Notes: generated from the letters alone by a model not told the origin. 64,000 bases of DNA from Aeromicrobium erythreum (GCF_001509405.1 NZ_CP011502.1:2728001-2792000); one strand, 5' to 3'; positions 51,216-62,597 are shown, numbered from the stretch's first letter. Made by a program: numbers and translations.

Positions 51216-51815
51216 TCACGCCAGCCGGTCGCGGACGGCGCGGCGCAGCGCCTCCTCGGCGTCGACGCCCTGCTCGCGGGCCTCGGCGACGAGACGCAGG
51301 AGCCGGGAGCCGAGGTCGTCGCCGCTGGTGTCGAGGTCAGGGACGCGGTCGAGGGCCTTGCGGGCCGTGGCGAGGGCCGGCAGGTCGCGGGCGATGCCGT
51401 CGAGCGGGTGCGCCTCACGCGCTCCCGATGCCGCCTTCTCCTGCGCCTTGACCGCCTGCCAGGCGGCGTCGATTTCCTCGGGAGTGCGGGCAGTGCCGTC
51501 GGCGAAGACGTGCGGGTTGCGCCGCACGAGCTTGTCGGTGATCCCCGCGGCGACGTCGTCGACGTCCCACCCCTCCCCCGTGTCGGCGGCGACGGCGGCG
51601 TGGAAGACGACCTGCATGAGGAGGTCGCCGAGCTCCTCGCGGAGCAGGTCGGTGTCGCCGTCGTCGAGCGCCTCGAGGGTCTCGTAGGTCTCCTCGAGCA
51701 GGTAGCGGCTCAGGCTCTCGTGGGTCTGCTGCCCCGTCCAGGCGCACTCGGCGCGCAGCCGGGCCATGACGGCGACGAGGTCGAGCAGCCGCTCGCCGGG
51801 GCGCGGGTCGCTCAC
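51216..51815 (-). CDS. mazG: MazG-family nucleoside triphosphate pyrophosphohydrolase
   Basis: 199 residues. Removes abnormal NTPs by hydrolysis to NMP and pyrophosphate. Motif CAWTGQQTHESLSRYLLEETYETLEALDDGDTDLLREELGDLLMQVVFHA (about residues 24-72) carries the EExxE and E-x-x-D metal residues. Single-domain form, second half shorter than in E. coli MazG. It precedes the SurA-like lipoprotein gene order common in actinobacteria. Confidence 0.92.
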   Translation of the reverse strand: MSDPRPGERLLDLVAVMARLRAECAWTGQQTHESLSRYLLEETYETLEALDDGDTDLLREELGDLLMQVVFHAAVAADTGEGWDVDDVAAGITDKLVRRNPHVFADGTARTPEEIDAAWQAVKAQEKAASGAREAHPLDGIARDLPALATARKALDRVPDLDTSGDDLGSRLLRLVAEAREQGVDAEEALRRAVRDRLA

Positions 51816-51825
51816 GGGCGGCTGC

Positions 51826-52521
51826 TCACGAGCACCGCTGCGTGGCCGGCGCGATCAGCGGACGGTCGCGGGTGTCGGCAGCGGCAGGGACCGACAGCGA
51901 GCCGGTGGCCGCCACCTGCTGGCCGTCGTCGCCGAGACCGAACCGGGGGTCGATGCTGACGTCGGCCTTGCGCAGGGCGTCGGCGAGCACGCTGCGCCCG
52001 GCCTGCTGCAGCTGCTGGGCGTTGGTGTCGTCGGCGCGCTGGCCGGTGGCGGCCTCGCCGAGCTTCTCGGCGATCGCGTAGGTGCGCTGCCCGGCCTCGA
52101 GCACCCGCACCGCCTCGTCGACGTCGACGTCGGGGAGGGCCTGCTCGACCTGGGCGCGTTGCTCGCCGGTGAACACGTACGCGCTGCGGGGCACGCGGAT
52201 GCCCTCGCGGGCCGCCACCTCGCGGGCGACGACGCCGCTCACCAGCTCGCTGACGGCCTGGCGTCGTACGTCGGCGTTGTCGATCGTGCTCCCGCCGCCG
52301 GACTGGGCGGCGGAGAACAGCGACACCTCGCAGAGGACGTCGGCGGTGCGGTCGGCCTGGGCCATCGTGATGGTGGTGCCGTCGACGGTGGCGGCGGCGC
52401 CCGGGCTGATCGACCCGCCGCAGCCGGCGAGCAGGACGGCCGACAGCGTGAGCGGCGGGACCAGGGCCCCGGCGGACCGGGACCGTCGACGGGTGACGGG
52501 CATCACAGGGCGCGACCTCAT
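51826..52521 (-). CDS. SurA N-terminal-like lipoprotein
   Basis: 231 residues. The lipobox LSAVLLAGCGGS marks a lipidated Cys after a basic N-terminus (about residues 27-36). The domain begins AATVDGTTITMAQADRTADVLCE, as in SurA_N/peptidyl-prolyl isomerase-type chaperone lipoproteins, with helical segments SELVSGVVAREVAAREGIRVP. No parvulin domain is visible, so it is probably a folding factor or a structural relative. Ten bases upstream of mazG on the same strand; meaB lies next upstream. Confidence 0.82.
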   Translation of the reverse strand: MRSRPVMPVTRRRSRSAGALVPPLTLSAVLLAGCGGSISPGAAATVDGTTITMAQADRTADVLCEVSLFSAAQSGGGSTIDNADVRRQAVSELVSGVVAREVAAREGIRVPRSAYVFTGEQRAQVEQALPDVDVDEAVRVLEAGQRTYAIAEKLGEAATGQRADDTNAQQLQQAGRSVLADALRKADVSIDPRFGLGDDGQQVAATGSLSVPAAADTRDRPLIAPATQRCS

Positions 52522-52531
52522 GGCGGCCAGA

Positions 52532-53503
52532 CTACTGGTCGTACGCCTCGAGGATGAGGTCCGCGGCGCTGGCCGCGGGCAGCTCTCCCGAGAGCACCGC
52601 CTCGCGCACCTCGTCGCGTACCCGCGCGACGCCCTCGTCGGTGCGCAGGCGCTGGTCGAGCTCGTCGCGCACGAGCGCCCACGTGAAGTCGAGCTGCTGC
52701 TGGGCGCGCTTCTCGCGCAGGCCGCGCTGGCCGAGGAACTCGCGGTGCCGCACGAGCCGGTTCCAGACGGTGTCGATGCCCTGGTGCTCGAGCGCCGAGC
52801 AGGTGACGACCGGTGGCACCCAGCCCTGGGTGCCTGCGTACACGAGGCGCAGGGCTCCCGCGAGGTCCTTGGCGGTCACCTCGGCCTCCCGGGCACGCTC
52901 GCCGTCGGCCTTGTTGACGGCGATGACGTCGGCGATCTCGAGGATGCCCTTCTTGATGCCCTGCAGCTGGTCGCCCGTGCGGGCGATGGTGAGGAACAGG
53001 AACGTGTCGACCATGCCCGCGACGGTGATCTCGGACTGGCCGACCCCGACGGTCTCGACGAGGACGACGTCGTAGCCGGCGGCCTCGAGGACGGTCATCG
53101 CCTGGGAGGTCGCGCGGGCGACTCCGCCGAGCGTGCCCGCGCTCGGCGACGGGCGGATGTAGGCCTGCGGGCTGACGGCGAGCTGTGCCATGCGGGTCTT
53201 GTCGCCGAGGACGGAGCCGCCGGTGCGCACGCTCGACGGGTCGACGGCGAGCACCCCGACCCGGTTGCCCTGCTCCACGAGGTGCGTGCCGAGCGCCTCG
53301 ATGAACGTGCTCTTGCCGACACCGGGCACGCCCGAGATGCCGACCCGCACCGCTCCCCCGGCGTGCGGCGCGAGCGCGGCGAGCAGCTCCCGGGCCGCGG
53401 CGCGGTGGTCGGCGCGGCTCGACTCGACCAAGGTGATGGCGCGCGATACCCCCGCACGACGTCCGTCGAGGACGTCGGCGGCGAGCTTCTCGACGTCGAC
53501 CAT
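52532..53503 (-). CDS. meaB: Methylmalonyl-CoA mutase-associated GTPase MeaB
   Basis: 323 residues. G3E P-loop GTPase that protects and loads cobalamin in methylmalonyl-CoA mutase. Walker A is ISGVPGVGKSTFIEALG (about residues 56-72); DPSSVRTGGSVLGDKTRM and VETVGVGQSEITVAGMVDTFLFLT are the switch regions, NKADGERA the base-specificity loop. Length typical. It belongs with mutA-mutB, although a small antisense gene lies between. Confidence 0.95.
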   Translation of the reverse strand: MVDVEKLAADVLDGRRAGVSRAITLVESSRADHRAAARELLAALAPHAGGAVRVGISGVPGVGKSTFIEALGTHLVEQGNRVGVLAVDPSSVRTGGSVLGDKTRMAQLAVSPQAYIRPSPSAGTLGGVARATSQAMTVLEAAGYDVVLVETVGVGQSEITVAGMVDTFLFLTIARTGDQLQGIKKGILEIADVIAVNKADGERAREAEVTAKDLAGALRLVYAGTQGWVPPVVTCSALEHQGIDTVWNRLVRHREFLGQRGLREKRAQQQLDFTWALVRDELDQRLRTDEGVARVRDEVREAVLSGELPAASAADLILEAYDQ

Positions 53504-53617
53504 CAGATGCTCCTTTCGGCGTCAAGCGCTCCACGCAGATCGTGGAGATCGCCTGGACCGACCTCCATCGCACTGGAAGCATCGCAGTCGACCGACGACA
53601 CTGGAGGAGTGATCCAT

Positions 53618-53905
53618 GTGAACGAGCCGCAGGTCTGGACGGCGATCGGCATCCTGGGCACCTCCCTGTTCGGGATGCTGACGCTCATGTCGACCATGTT
53701 CGTGCGCATCATCCGCACCGAGATCGGGTCCGTCCGGACCGAGATCGGCTCTGTCCGGACCGAGATCGGCTCTGTCCGGACCGAGATCGGCTCGCTGCGC
53801 ACGGAGATGCAGGCCGAGTTCGCCTCGGTGCGTACCGAGATCAGGTACCTCGATCGTGACGTGCAGGTCCTCACGAAGCGAGTGTTCGGCGACGGCGCGG
53901 CCTGA
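53618..53905 (+). CDS. Small protein with a membrane helix and heptad repeats
   Basis: 95 residues from GTG 53618 (GGAGGA ribosome site; GTG 53609 also possible). N-terminal hydrophobic helix VWTAIGILGTSLFGMLTLMSTMFVRII, then four copies of RTEIGS(V/L), coded by four tandem 21-base units (53714-53797), and continuing RTEMQAEFASVRTEIRYLDRDVQVLTKRVF. The period of seven gives an amphipathic coiled coil. It lies on the plus strand between the minus-strand meaB and mutB. A membrane-anchored oligomeric coil is inferred; function unknown. Confidence 0.72.
   Translation: MNEPQVWTAIGILGTSLFGMLTLMSTMFVRIIRTEIGSVRTEIGSVRTEIGSVRTEIGSLRTEMQAEFASVRTEIRYLDRDVQVLTKRVFGDGAA
53714..53797 (+). repeat. Four tandem 21-base units encoding heptads
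   Basis: Units at 53714, 53735, 53756 and 53777, each a near copy of (C/G)GGACCGAGATCGGCTCTGT-like sequence, in frame. Confidence 0.85.
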
Positions 53906-53967
53906 CGGCGAGCACCGCGTCTCGCGATGAGACGCGGCGCCAGCCTTACCTCGGACGAACCGACCAT

Positions 53968-56151
53968 CTAGTGCTGCAGGCTCGCGCGGAGCCGCTCGAG
54001 CAGGCTGAGCGCGGAGTCGGCGATGACCGTGCCGGGCAGGAACACCTCGGCAGCGCCCATCTCCTTCAGCGTCGGCACGTCGTCGGGCGGGATGACGCCA
54101 CCCATGACGACCATGACGTCCTCGCCGCCGAGCTCGGCCAACGCCTTCTTCAGCTCCGGCAGGAGCGTCAGGTGGCCCGCCGCGAGGCTCGAGACGCCGA
54201 CGATGTGCACGTCGGCGTCCACGGCCTGCTGCGCGACCTCCTCGGGCGTGGAGAACAGCGGTCCGACGTCGACGTCGAAGCCCATGTCGGCGAACGCCGT
54301 GACGATGACCTTCTGGCCGCGGTCGTGGCCGTCCTGGCCCATCTTGGCCACGAGGATGCGCGGGCGTCGACCCTCGGCCTTCTCGAACGCCTCGGTGGCG
54401 TCGATGACCTTCTGGACGTTGCCGCCCTGGCCCGCCTCGGTCCGGTACACACCGGAGATCGTACGGATGACGGCCTGGTGGCGCCCGTAGACCTTCTCGA
54501 GCGCGTAGGAGATCTCGCCGACCGTCGCCTTCGCGCGGGCCGCGTCGACGGCCAGGGCGAGCAGGTTGCCGTCGAGCGAGCCGTCGCGGCTGGCGCCACG
54601 CTCGGCGCTGGCCGTCAGGGCGTCGAGCGCGCGCTCGACCTCCTGCGGGTCGCGCTCGGCGCGCAGTCGCTCGAGCTTCGCCACCTGCTGGGCGTAGACC
54701 GACGCGTTGTCGACCTTGAGCACGTCGAGCGGGTCCTCGTCGGCGAGGCGGTAGGTGTTGACGCCGATGACGGCCTGCTGGCCGGAGTCGATGCGTGCCT
54801 GCGTGCGGGCGGCCGCCTCCTCGACGCGCATCTTGGGGATGCCCGCCTCGATGGCCTTGGCCATGCCGCCGGCCTTCTCGACCTCCTGGATGTGCGCCCA
54901 GGCGCGGTTCGCGAGGTCGTGCGTCAGCTTCTCGACGTAGTAGGAGCCGCCCCACGGGTCGATGACGCCGGTGGTGCCCGACTCCTGCTGCAGCAGCAGC
55001 TGCGTGTTGCGGGCGATCCGCGCGCTGAAGTCCGTCGGCAGCGCGATCGCCTCGTCGAGCGCGTTCGTGTGCAGGCTCTGGGTGTGGCCCTGCGTGGCGG
55101 CCATCGCCTCGATGCAGGTGCGCTGGACGTTGTTGAACACGTCCTGCGCGGTGAGGCTCCAGCCCGATGTCTGGCTGTGCGTGCGCAGGCTGAGGCTCTT
55201 GGGGTTCTTCGGGTCGAAGTCGCGCACGAGCCGGGCCCACAGGGCACGGGCGGCGCGCATCTTCGCGATCTCCATGTAGAAGTTCATGCCGATGGCCCAG
55301 AAGAAGCTGAGCCGCGGCGCGAACGCGTCGATGTCGAGGCCGACGTCGAGCCCGGCGCGGATGTACTCCACACCGTCGGCGAGCGTGTAGGCGAGCTCGA
55401 GGTCGTTCGTCGCCCCGGCCTCTTGGATGTGGTACCCGGAGATGGAGATGGAGTTGAACCGCGGCATCTTCGCCGCCGTGTACGCGAAGATGTCGGAGAT
55501 GATCCGCATCGACGGCGCCGGCGGGTAGATGTAGGTGTTGCGGACCATGAACTCCTTGAGGATGTCGTTCTGGATGGTCCCCGAGAGCTGCTCCGGCGTC
55601 ACCCCCTGCTCCTCGGCCGCCACGATGTAGAGCGCGAGCACCGGGAGCACCGCGCCGTTCATGGTCATCGAGACGCTCATCTCGTCGAGCGGGATGCCGT
55701 CGAAGAGCTGGCGGGCGTCGTAGATCGAGTCGATCGCGACGCCGGCCATGCCGACGTCGCCCTTCACGCGCGGGTGGTCGGAGTCGTAGCCGCGGTGCGT
55801 CGCGAGGTCGAAGGCGACCGAGAGGCCCTTTTGGCCGGCGGCGAGGTTGCGGCGGTAGAACGCGTTCGACTCCTCGGCGGTCGAGAACCCGGCGTACTGG
55901 CGGATCGTCCACGGCTGGGTCGTGTACATGGCCGGGTAGGGACCGCGCAGGAACGGCGCGAGGCCCGGGTAGGTGTCGAGCGCGTCGACGTCGGCGAGGT
56001 CGTCGGCGGTGTAGAGGTTCTTGACCGCGATGCCCTCGGGGGCGTCCCACGGCTCGGCGCCGTCGACCGCGGCCGCGTACGCGGCGGGGTCGGGCGTGGT
56101 GGGCTCGTCGGGGTCCAGCGGCAGTCCGGCGAACGAGGCGGGGATCGTCAT
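53968..56151 (-). CDS. mutB: Methylmalonyl-CoA mutase, large (alpha) subunit
   Basis: 727 residues. Adenosylcobalamin-dependent isomerisation of (R)-methylmalonyl-CoA and succinyl-CoA. The TIM-barrel substrate domain includes [27 protein letters not shown] and [10 protein letters not shown]. The C-terminal cobalamin domain has MGQDGHDRG (D-x-H-x-x-G, His as the lower axial ligand) near residue 598, then GVSSLAAGH and [10 protein letters not shown]. Full length. ATG overlaps the stop of mutA (ATGA). Required for propionate and odd-chain or branched amino acid metabolism. Confidence 0.97.
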   Translation of the reverse strand: MTIPASFAGLPLDPDEPTTPDPAAYAAAVDGAEPWDAPEGIAVKNLYTADDLADVDALDTYPGLAPFLRGPYPAMYTTQPWTIRQYAGFSTAEESNAFYRRNLAAGQKGLSVAFDLATHRGYDSDHPRVKGDVGMAGVAIDSIYDARQLFDGIPLDEMSVSMTMNGAVLPVLALYIVAAEEQGVTPEQLSGTIQNDILKEFMVRNTYIYPPAPSMRIISDIFAYTAAKMPRFNSISISGYHIQEAGATNDLELAYTLADGVEYIRAGLDVGLDIDAFAPRLSFFWAIGMNFYMEIAKMRAARALWARLVRDFDPKNPKSLSLRTHSQTSGWSLTAQDVFNNVQRTCIEAMAATQGHTQSLHTNALDEAIALPTDFSARIARNTQLLLQQESGTTGVIDPWGGSYYVEKLTHDLANRAWAHIQEVEKAGGMAKAIEAGIPKMRVEEAAARTQARIDSGQQAVIGVNTYRLADEDPLDVLKVDNASVYAQQVAKLERLRAERDPQEVERALDALTASAERGASRDGSLDGNLLALAVDAARAKATVGEISYALEKVYGRHQAVIRTISGVYRTEAGQGGNVQKVIDATEAFEKAEGRRPRILVAKMGQDGHDRGQKVIVTAFADMGFDVDVGPLFSTPEEVAQQAVDADVHIVGVSSLAAGHLTLLPELKKALAELGGEDVMVVMGGVIPPDDVPTLKEMGAAEVFLPGTVIADSALSLLERLRASLQH

Positions 56152-58016
56152 GCCGTCACTTCCTCTCGGGTGCGGCGCAGGAAGGCCAGGGCGTCGAGCC
56201 CGGCCGCGCAGGAGTCGTCCACGTCGGCGTCGACGCTCTCGGGCTTGCCGGCGAGCACCACGTGGCGCGCGCCGGCCTCGCGCAGGGCCGCGACGAGGTC
56301 GCCACCCCACTCGGCGTACAGCGGGTCGGGGCCCGCGAGGCAGACGACGGCGGGGGCGTCGGCCTGCCGGTAGGCCTCGACGACGGCCTCGACGCCGTCG
56401 GTCGCGCCGGCGGTGACGGTGTCGATGCCGCCGGCGGCGAACAGGTTCGCGGCGAAGGTCGCGCGCGCGGTGTGCTGCGCGACGCGGCCGAGGGTCGCGA
56501 GGAAGACGGGCTGCGCGGCGCGGTCGTCGCGCATGGCCTCGAACTCGCGGGCGTACCGCAGCACCGGCTGGGTGCGGCCGTACGGGCGCCGCTGCGGCAG
56601 CTCCTCGTGCAGGTTCGGGAACTCCGAGACGCCCGTGACGGGACGCTTGCGGCGGGCGATGTCGAGGGCGCGGTCGGAGACCGTCTGCTCGACCTTGGGC
56701 CGCAGGACCTCCAGCGCCGCGACGAGACCACCGTCGGACGCGGCGGCGTCGAGCTCGCCGAACAGCTCCCAGGCGGAGCGGGCGAGGTCGTCGGTGAGCT
56801 TCTCGACGGCGTGCGAGCCGCCGGCGGGGTCGGTCACCCGCGCCACGTGCGACTCGCTGATGAGCAGGCTGGACGTGTTGCGCGCGATGCGCCGGCTGAA
56901 CGCCTCGGGCAGGCCGAGCGGCTCGTCGAACGGCAGCACGGTCACGCTCGTGGCACCGCCGACGCCGGCGGCGAACGTCGCCACGCAGGTGCGCAGCATG
57001 TTCACGTACGGGTCGTAGGAGGCCATCATCGGCCGCGACGTGACCACGTGCTGACGCTGGCCGCGTCCGGTCTCTGCGACACCGCTCAGCTCGAGGAGCC
57101 GGGCCCAGGTGCGGCGGGCGGCGCGCAGCTTCGCGATGGTCGGGAACTGCTCGTCGGTGGCGGCGAGCCGCACGTCGAGCTGGTCGGCGGCGGCGTCGAC
57201 GTCGAGGCCGGCCTCCACGAGCAGCCGCAGGTAGGCGGCACCGGCGAGCAGGCTGTAGGCGAGCTCCTGCACGTCGGACGCGCCGGCGTCGTGCACGGCG
57301 GTGGCGTCGACGACGATGCCGCGCGCGCCGCGACGCTGCGCGAGGTGCGCCACCTCGACGGCCACCGCGGGGTCGGTGACCGCGCCCTCCAGGCCGATGC
57401 CCAGCACGGTGCGGGCGTGCGCGCCGAGCGGGTCGGCGCCGTAGCTGGTGCCGGGCGCGGGCGCCACGGCCTTGTCGTCGAGCACGGCGTCGAGCGCCTG
57501 GGCGGCGGCGAGCGGGTCGGTCGGGTCCTCCACCACGACGGGCGCGAGGTCGACGAAGACCGGCTCCAGGACGCGGGCGAGCGCGCTGGTCGGGATGGCG
57601 CCGTCGCCCACGCTGAGCCACAGCGAGTTGGCACCGTTCTCGAGGTCGGTCACGACCTGCTCGGCCGTGACGTCGGGGTCGGGGTCGGTGAACCAGGCCC
57701 GCACGTCCCAGCCGTCGAGCTCGCGGGTCGCCGCACTGCCGCGCGTGAACGGCGCCTGGCCCGGCAGCCCGGTCTCCGGCAGGTCGGCCGTGAGGGCCGG
57801 GGTGCCCAGCGGGGTCACGCCGATGCCGTCGAGCGTGCGACGGGTCAGCAGACCCCACACGTCGGCGTCGGGGGCGTCGTCGGCGAGCTTCTTGGTCTTG
57901 CGCAGGACAGCAGCGGTGGCCTTCTCCCACGCGGCGACGTCGGGGGCGACACCGTCGGCGAGGGGGACAGCGACCGTTGCCTCGGGGCCCACGCCGGAGC
58001 CGAGGTCGGATGCCAT
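56148..58016 (-). CDS. mutA: Methylmalonyl-CoA mutase, small (beta) subunit
   Basis: 622 residues, catalytically inactive partner of MutB; the cobalamin-binding DxHxxG is absent in the C-terminal domain, as known for the family. The barrel part includes [40 protein letters not shown] 58016 was preferred because TACGAT seven bases upstream gives a leaderless promoter. ATG 58025 lies inside that box and would add three residues. First gene of mutA-mutB. Divergent from serC. Confidence 0.92.
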   Translation of the reverse strand: MASDLGSGVGPEATVAVPLADGVAPDVAAWEKATAAVLRKTKKLADDAPDADVWGLLTRRTLDGIGVTPLGTPALTADLPETGLPGQAPFTRGSAATRELDGWDVRAWFTDPDPDVTAEQVVTDLENGANSLWLSVGDGAIPTSALARVLEPVFVDLAPVVVEDPTDPLAAAQALDAVLDDKAVAPAPGTSYGADPLGAHARTVLGIGLEGAVTDPAVAVEVAHLAQRRGARGIVVDATAVHDAGASDVQELAYSLLAGAAYLRLLVEAGLDVDAAADQLDVRLAATDEQFPTIAKLRAARRTWARLLELSGVAETGRGQRQHVVTSRPMMASYDPYVNMLRTCVATFAAGVGGATSVTVLPFDEPLGLPEAFSRRIARNTSSLLISESHVARVTDPAGGSHAVEKLTDDLARSAWELFGELDAAASDGGLVAALEVLRPKVEQTVSDRALDIARRKRPVTGVSEFPNLHEELPQRRPYGRTQPVLRYAREFEAMRDDRAAQPVFLATLGRVAQHTARATFAANLFAAGGIDTVTAGATDGVEAVVEAYRQADAPAVVCLAGPDPLYAEWGGDLVAALREAGARHVVLAGKPESVDADVDDSCAAGLDALAFLRRTREEVTA

Positions 58017-58105
58017 AGGGGGCATCGTAGGGCGGGCGTGTGAGCCCGGCCACCTCATGTGACGAACCCGACGGTGGGGGGCTGGAGCAGCCCTGGGAGG
58101 GCTGA

Positions 58106-59227
<1,122 letters not shown>

Positions 59228-59252
59228 CCAGCCCCCGCACCCGAGCCTGTTG

Positions 59253-59333
59253 GCGTGGGGCCCCACGCAAACCAGCTCCGCCCCACGCAAACATCGCGCG
59301 CATCTGCGTGTTTGCGTGGGGCCCCACGCAAAC
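59253..59333. repeat. Palindromic repeats between serC and the gamma-CA-like gene
   Basis: GCGTGGGGCCCCACGC (59253-59268), a half copy GCCCCACGCAAAC (59280-59292), and a 24-bp perfect palindrome at 59310-59333 (GTTTGCGTGGGG and its complement). Also serves as a terminator between convergent genes. Confidence 0.85.
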
Positions 59334-59355
59334 GCGCACCGGACGGAGGGGTGGG

Positions 59356-59880
59356 TCAGGGGGTGACGACGGTGGCGCCGCGGTGCAGCTCGCGGTGCTC
59401 CTCGTAGATGCGGGCGTTGCGGTGCAACCCTTCGACCTCCGCGTCGCTGAGCTCACGGCGCACCTTGGCGGGTACGCCCGCGACGAGCGAACGGGGCGGC
59501 ACCTGCATGCCGGCGGTCACGAGGGCTCCGGCAGCCACCAGCGACTCGCTGCCGATGACGGCCCCGTTCATGACGACGGCGCCCATGCCGACGAGACAGT
59601 GATCCTCGACCGTGGCGCCGTGCACGACGGCGTTGTGGCCGACCGACACCCCCTCGCCGAGCACCACGGGATGACCGCGGTCGACGTGGAAGGCGCAGCC
59701 GTCCTGCACGTTCGAGCGGGGGCCGACCGTGATCGGTTCGTTGTCGGCCCGCAGCACGGCGCCGTACCAGACGCTCGCACCCTCCTCGAGCAGCACGGAG
59801 CCCACCAGGGTGGCGTTCGGGGCTACGAAGGCGGTCTCGGCCACGCGCGGACGTCGGTCGTCACCCAGGTCGATCAGCAT
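59356..59880 (-). CDS. Gamma-carbonic anhydrase-like left-handed beta-helix protein
   Basis: 174 residues of hexapeptide repeats (VAPNATLVGSVLLEEGASVWYGAVLRADNEPITVGPRSNVQDGCAFHV). Metal-ligand histidines are in FHVDRGHPVVLGEGVSVGHNAVVHGA (about residues 65-90), matching the PaaY/YrdA/CaiE group. Zinc enzymes of this group may hydrate CO2 or act as thioesterases. A trimer is expected. Convergent with serC. Confidence 0.92.
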   Translation of the reverse strand: MLIDLGDDRRPRVAETAFVAPNATLVGSVLLEEGASVWYGAVLRADNEPITVGPRSNVQDGCAFHVDRGHPVVLGEGVSVGHNAVVHGATVEDHCLVGMGAVVMNGAVIGSESLVAAGALVTAGMQVPPRSLVAGVPAKVRRELSDAEVEGLHRNARIYEEHRELHRGATVVTP

Positions 59881-59902
59881 GACCCCGACCCTAGCCAGCG
59901 TG

Positions 59903-61342
59903 TCAGGTCAGCCAGCGGGTGATCGGGTCGATCGCGAAGTAGATGACGAACAGCGCCGTCACGACCCACATGAGGGGATGGATGGACGCGATCCGGCCAC
60001 GCGTCACCCGCAGCACGACCCAGGCGATGAAGCCGGCGCCGATGCCCGCGGTGATGGAGTAGGTGAACGGCATGAGGACGATGGTGAGGAACGCCGGGAT
60101 GGCGATGTCGGGGTCGTCCCAGCTGATGCCCGTCACCTGCGACATCATGAGGAAGCCGACGAGCACGAGGGCGGGTACGGCGGCCTCGTTCGGGATGTGC
60201 TGCACGAGCGGCGCGAAGAACGTGGCCAGCAGGAACAGCACCCCGGTGACGATGCTCGCCAGTCCGGTGCGCGCACCGTCGCCGACGCCCGCCGCTGACT
60301 CGATGTAGGACGTGTTCGACGAGACGCCCGCCGCACCGCCGGCGGCCGCCGCGATGGAGTCGACGACGAGGATCCGCTGGGCGCCCTCGGGCGAGCCGCC
60401 CTCGTCGTTCAGGCCGGCCTCGGCGCCGATGGCCGTCATCGTGCCCATCGTGTCGAAGAAGTCGGCGAGCAGGAGGGTGAAGACCAGCAGCGACGCCGCG
60501 ACGACGCCGACGCGCTCGAACGAGCCCAGCAGGGAGAACTGTCCCAGCAGGCTGAAGTCGGGCGTCTGGACGATGGTGTCGGGCAGCGACGGGACGTTGA
60601 GGTTCCAGCCCTTGGAGGTGGGATCGCCACCGCCGCCGGGGGTGTCGGTGATCGCCTGCACGACACCGGCGAGCACGGTGGTCGCGAGGATGCCGATGAG
60701 GATCGCGCCGGGCACGCCGCGCGCGTGGAGCGCGATCATGAGCAGCAGGCCAAGGCAGAAGACGAGCACGGGCCAACCGGCCAGCTCGCCGCCGATGCCG
60801 AGCCCGATCGGCGGCGCGGCGTTGCCGGTGGTGCGCACGAACCCGGCGTCGACGAGGCCGATGAGCGTGATGAAGAGCCCGATGCCGACGGCGATGGCCG
60901 TCTTGAGCTGCGCGGGGACGGCGTCGAAGACCGCCTTCCGGAAGCCGGTCAGCACGAGCAGGAGGATGACGAGACCCTCGATGACGACGAGGCCCATCGC
61001 GTCGGCCCACGTCATCTGCGACGCGACGGAGTAGGCGACGAAGGCGTTCAGGCCGAGGCCGGTGGCGATCGCGAGCGGGAAGTTCGCGACCGCGCCCATG
61101 AGGATGCTCAGCACGCCGGCGGCGAGGGCCGTGCACGCGGCGATGGTCGTGAAGCCCGACCCCGGCTCGCTGCCGCCGCCGAGGAAGTTCCCGTCGGCGT
61201 CCGGGACCCCGGCCAGGATGATCGGGTTCAGCACGATGATGTAGGCCATCGTGAGGAACGTGACGACCCCGCCACGCACCTCCCGGCCGACGCTGGAGCC
61301 GCGGGCGGCGATCTTGAAGTGGCGCTCGAGCACGGTCGTCAT
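59903..61342 (-). CDS. AzgA-type NCS2 purine permease
   Basis: 479 residues with about 13-14 membrane segments. EVRGGVVTFLTMAYIIVLNPIIL, ATGLGLNAFVAYSVASQMTWADAMG and LADFFDTMGTMTAIGAEAGLND...AAGGAAGVSSNTSYIESAAGVGDGARTGLASIV are signatures of the AzgA (adenine/hypoxanthine/guanine) branch. A proton symporter is expected. ATG 61342 chosen; ATG 61354 is also in frame and neither has a clear ribosome site. Confidence 0.92.
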   Translation of the reverse strand: MTTVLERHFKIAARGSSVGREVRGGVVTFLTMAYIIVLNPIILAGVPDADGNFLGGGSEPGSGFTTIAACTALAAGVLSILMGAVANFPLAIATGLGLNAFVAYSVASQMTWADAMGLVVIEGLVILLLVLTGFRKAVFDAVPAQLKTAIAVGIGLFITLIGLVDAGFVRTTGNAAPPIGLGIGGELAGWPVLVFCLGLLLMIALHARGVPGAILIGILATTVLAGVVQAITDTPGGGGDPTSKGWNLNVPSLPDTIVQTPDFSLLGQFSLLGSFERVGVVAASLLVFTLLLADFFDTMGTMTAIGAEAGLNDEGGSPEGAQRILVVDSIAAAAGGAAGVSSNTSYIESAAGVGDGARTGLASIVTGVLFLLATFFAPLVQHIPNEAAVPALVLVGFLMMSQVTGISWDDPDIAIPAFLTIVLMPFTYSITAGIGAGFIAWVVLRVTRGRIASIHPLMWVVTALFVIYFAIDPITRWLT

Positions 61343-61419
61343 GGCCCGCAGCATGCCAGACCGCGGCGTCCGGCCCCGAGCCGTCCCCGTCTCGTGGACG
61401 TCCGGTCGCTGGGACCGGC

Positions 61420-62511
61420 TCAGTCGTCGTCGCGGCGCGTGATCCACACGCCGAACGCGGCGAGCAGCAGGACCGCGAGACCGCCGACGGCCACCGCGAA
61501 CCAGGGGCGGCCCAGCTCGGTCGGCGCCGGTGCACTGGGCGTCGTCGCGGCGGCGGGCGTCGTCGCCGTGGGGGTCGGGGTGGCCGACGGCACGGCGGCG
61601 CCGGCCCGCTCGGCCGAGAAGCCGACGCGCTGCAGCTGCCAGGGGCTGCCCTCGCTGCCGATGAGGTAGGAGCCACCCGACGGCTCGAAGGCGAGCGTCT
61701 CGCCCTGGGGCTGCTCGGGCAGCGCCTCGGTGCGCACGAGGGAGAGGTCCGAGGCGTTCAGGACGGCGGCGGCGATGTAGTTGCGGACGACGACGTAGCG
61801 GCCGTCGGGGCTGGTCGAGGCGTCGGTCGCCATGAGGAGGGTCGGGTCGCCGACGGGCTCTGGCACGTTGGTGCGCTGCGTCGAGAGCGCGTCCGGGAAG
61901 CGGAGCACCTGGCCCGACAGCAGGTCCTTCGTCACGAGCAGGAACCGGCCGTCGCCGTCGACGGCGAGCGACTCGACGTCGTGCGGGCCGTCGGAGTAGC
62001 CCACCGGGTAGCGGGTCGAGCGCGCGGCGTGCGTGCCCGGACCAGGCTCGTCGATGGCGTAGATCGCGGTGTCGCGACGCTGGGCGGAGTTGTCGCCGAC
62101 GTCGCCGATCCAGAGCTTCCCGTCGTGCAGGGTCATGGCCTCGGTGTCGACCCACGGCGTCCCGCTGACGGTGGTCGTGCCGACGACCTCGCCCGTGGAG
62201 ATGCGCACCGCGTAGACGACGTCGGCGTTGCCCGAGTCGTTGATGGTGTAGGCGAGGTCGTCGTGCACGGCGCTGACGGCGAGACCGCTCGACTCGGAGA
62301 TGCGAGGGTCGCGCACGGTGCTGACCACCCGGGCCGCCACGGCGGTCTCGTCGTCGGCGCGCGACAGCGTCGCGGGCGCCGGCAGGGCGCCCAGGCTGGA
62401 GGGATCCAGCGGGCGGGCGTCGGCGTCGCGCGCGAGCGAGACGACGGCGGCCACGACCAGCAGGACCACGAGGAGGGCCGGGAACAGCAGCCGGCGACGA
62501 CGGGGGTTCAT
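61420..62511 (-). CDS. Membrane-anchored beta-propeller-like extracytoplasmic protein
   Basis: 363 residues. N-terminal anchor or signal (RRRRLLFPALLVVLLVVAAVVSLA) and C-terminal helix (WFAVAVGGLAVLLLAAFGVWITRRDDD). Between lie blade-like repeats: ISESSGLAVSAVHDDLAYTINDSGNADVVYAVRISTGEV, DTEAMTLHDGKLWIGDVGDNSAQRR, DVESLAVDGDGRFLLVTKDLLSGQVLRF, DASTSPDGRYVVVRNYIAAAV. A Pro/Ala/Thr-rich linker precedes the C-terminal helix. ATG 62511 has GGGAGG nine bases upstream. Probable wall-side ligand-binding or sensing protein. Confidence 0.82.
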   Translation of the reverse strand: MNPRRRRLLFPALLVVLLVVAAVVSLARDADARPLDPSSLGALPAPATLSRADDETAVAARVVSTVRDPRISESSGLAVSAVHDDLAYTINDSGNADVVYAVRISTGEVVGTTTVSGTPWVDTEAMTLHDGKLWIGDVGDNSAQRRDTAIYAIDEPGPGTHAARSTRYPVGYSDGPHDVESLAVDGDGRFLLVTKDLLSGQVLRFPDALSTQRTNVPEPVGDPTLLMATDASTSPDGRYVVVRNYIAAAVLNASDLSLVRTEALPEQPQGETLAFEPSGGSYLIGSEGSPWQLQRVGFSAERAGAAVPSATPTPTATTPAAATTPSAPAPTELGRPWFAVAVGGLAVLLLAAFGVWITRRDDD

Positions 62512-62591
62512 CGGCTCCATCCTCCCAGCGGCCCGCAGGGGACGCACGGGTGCGGTCCGTCACGGGCCGGCGGGCGCCCGGACGGGAACGC

Positions 62592-62597
62592 TACCCT
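62592..62597 (+). promoter_or_regulatory. -10 box, leaderless start of the DUF2530-like gene
   Basis: TACCCT, six bases, then GTG 62604. Confidence 0.5.
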
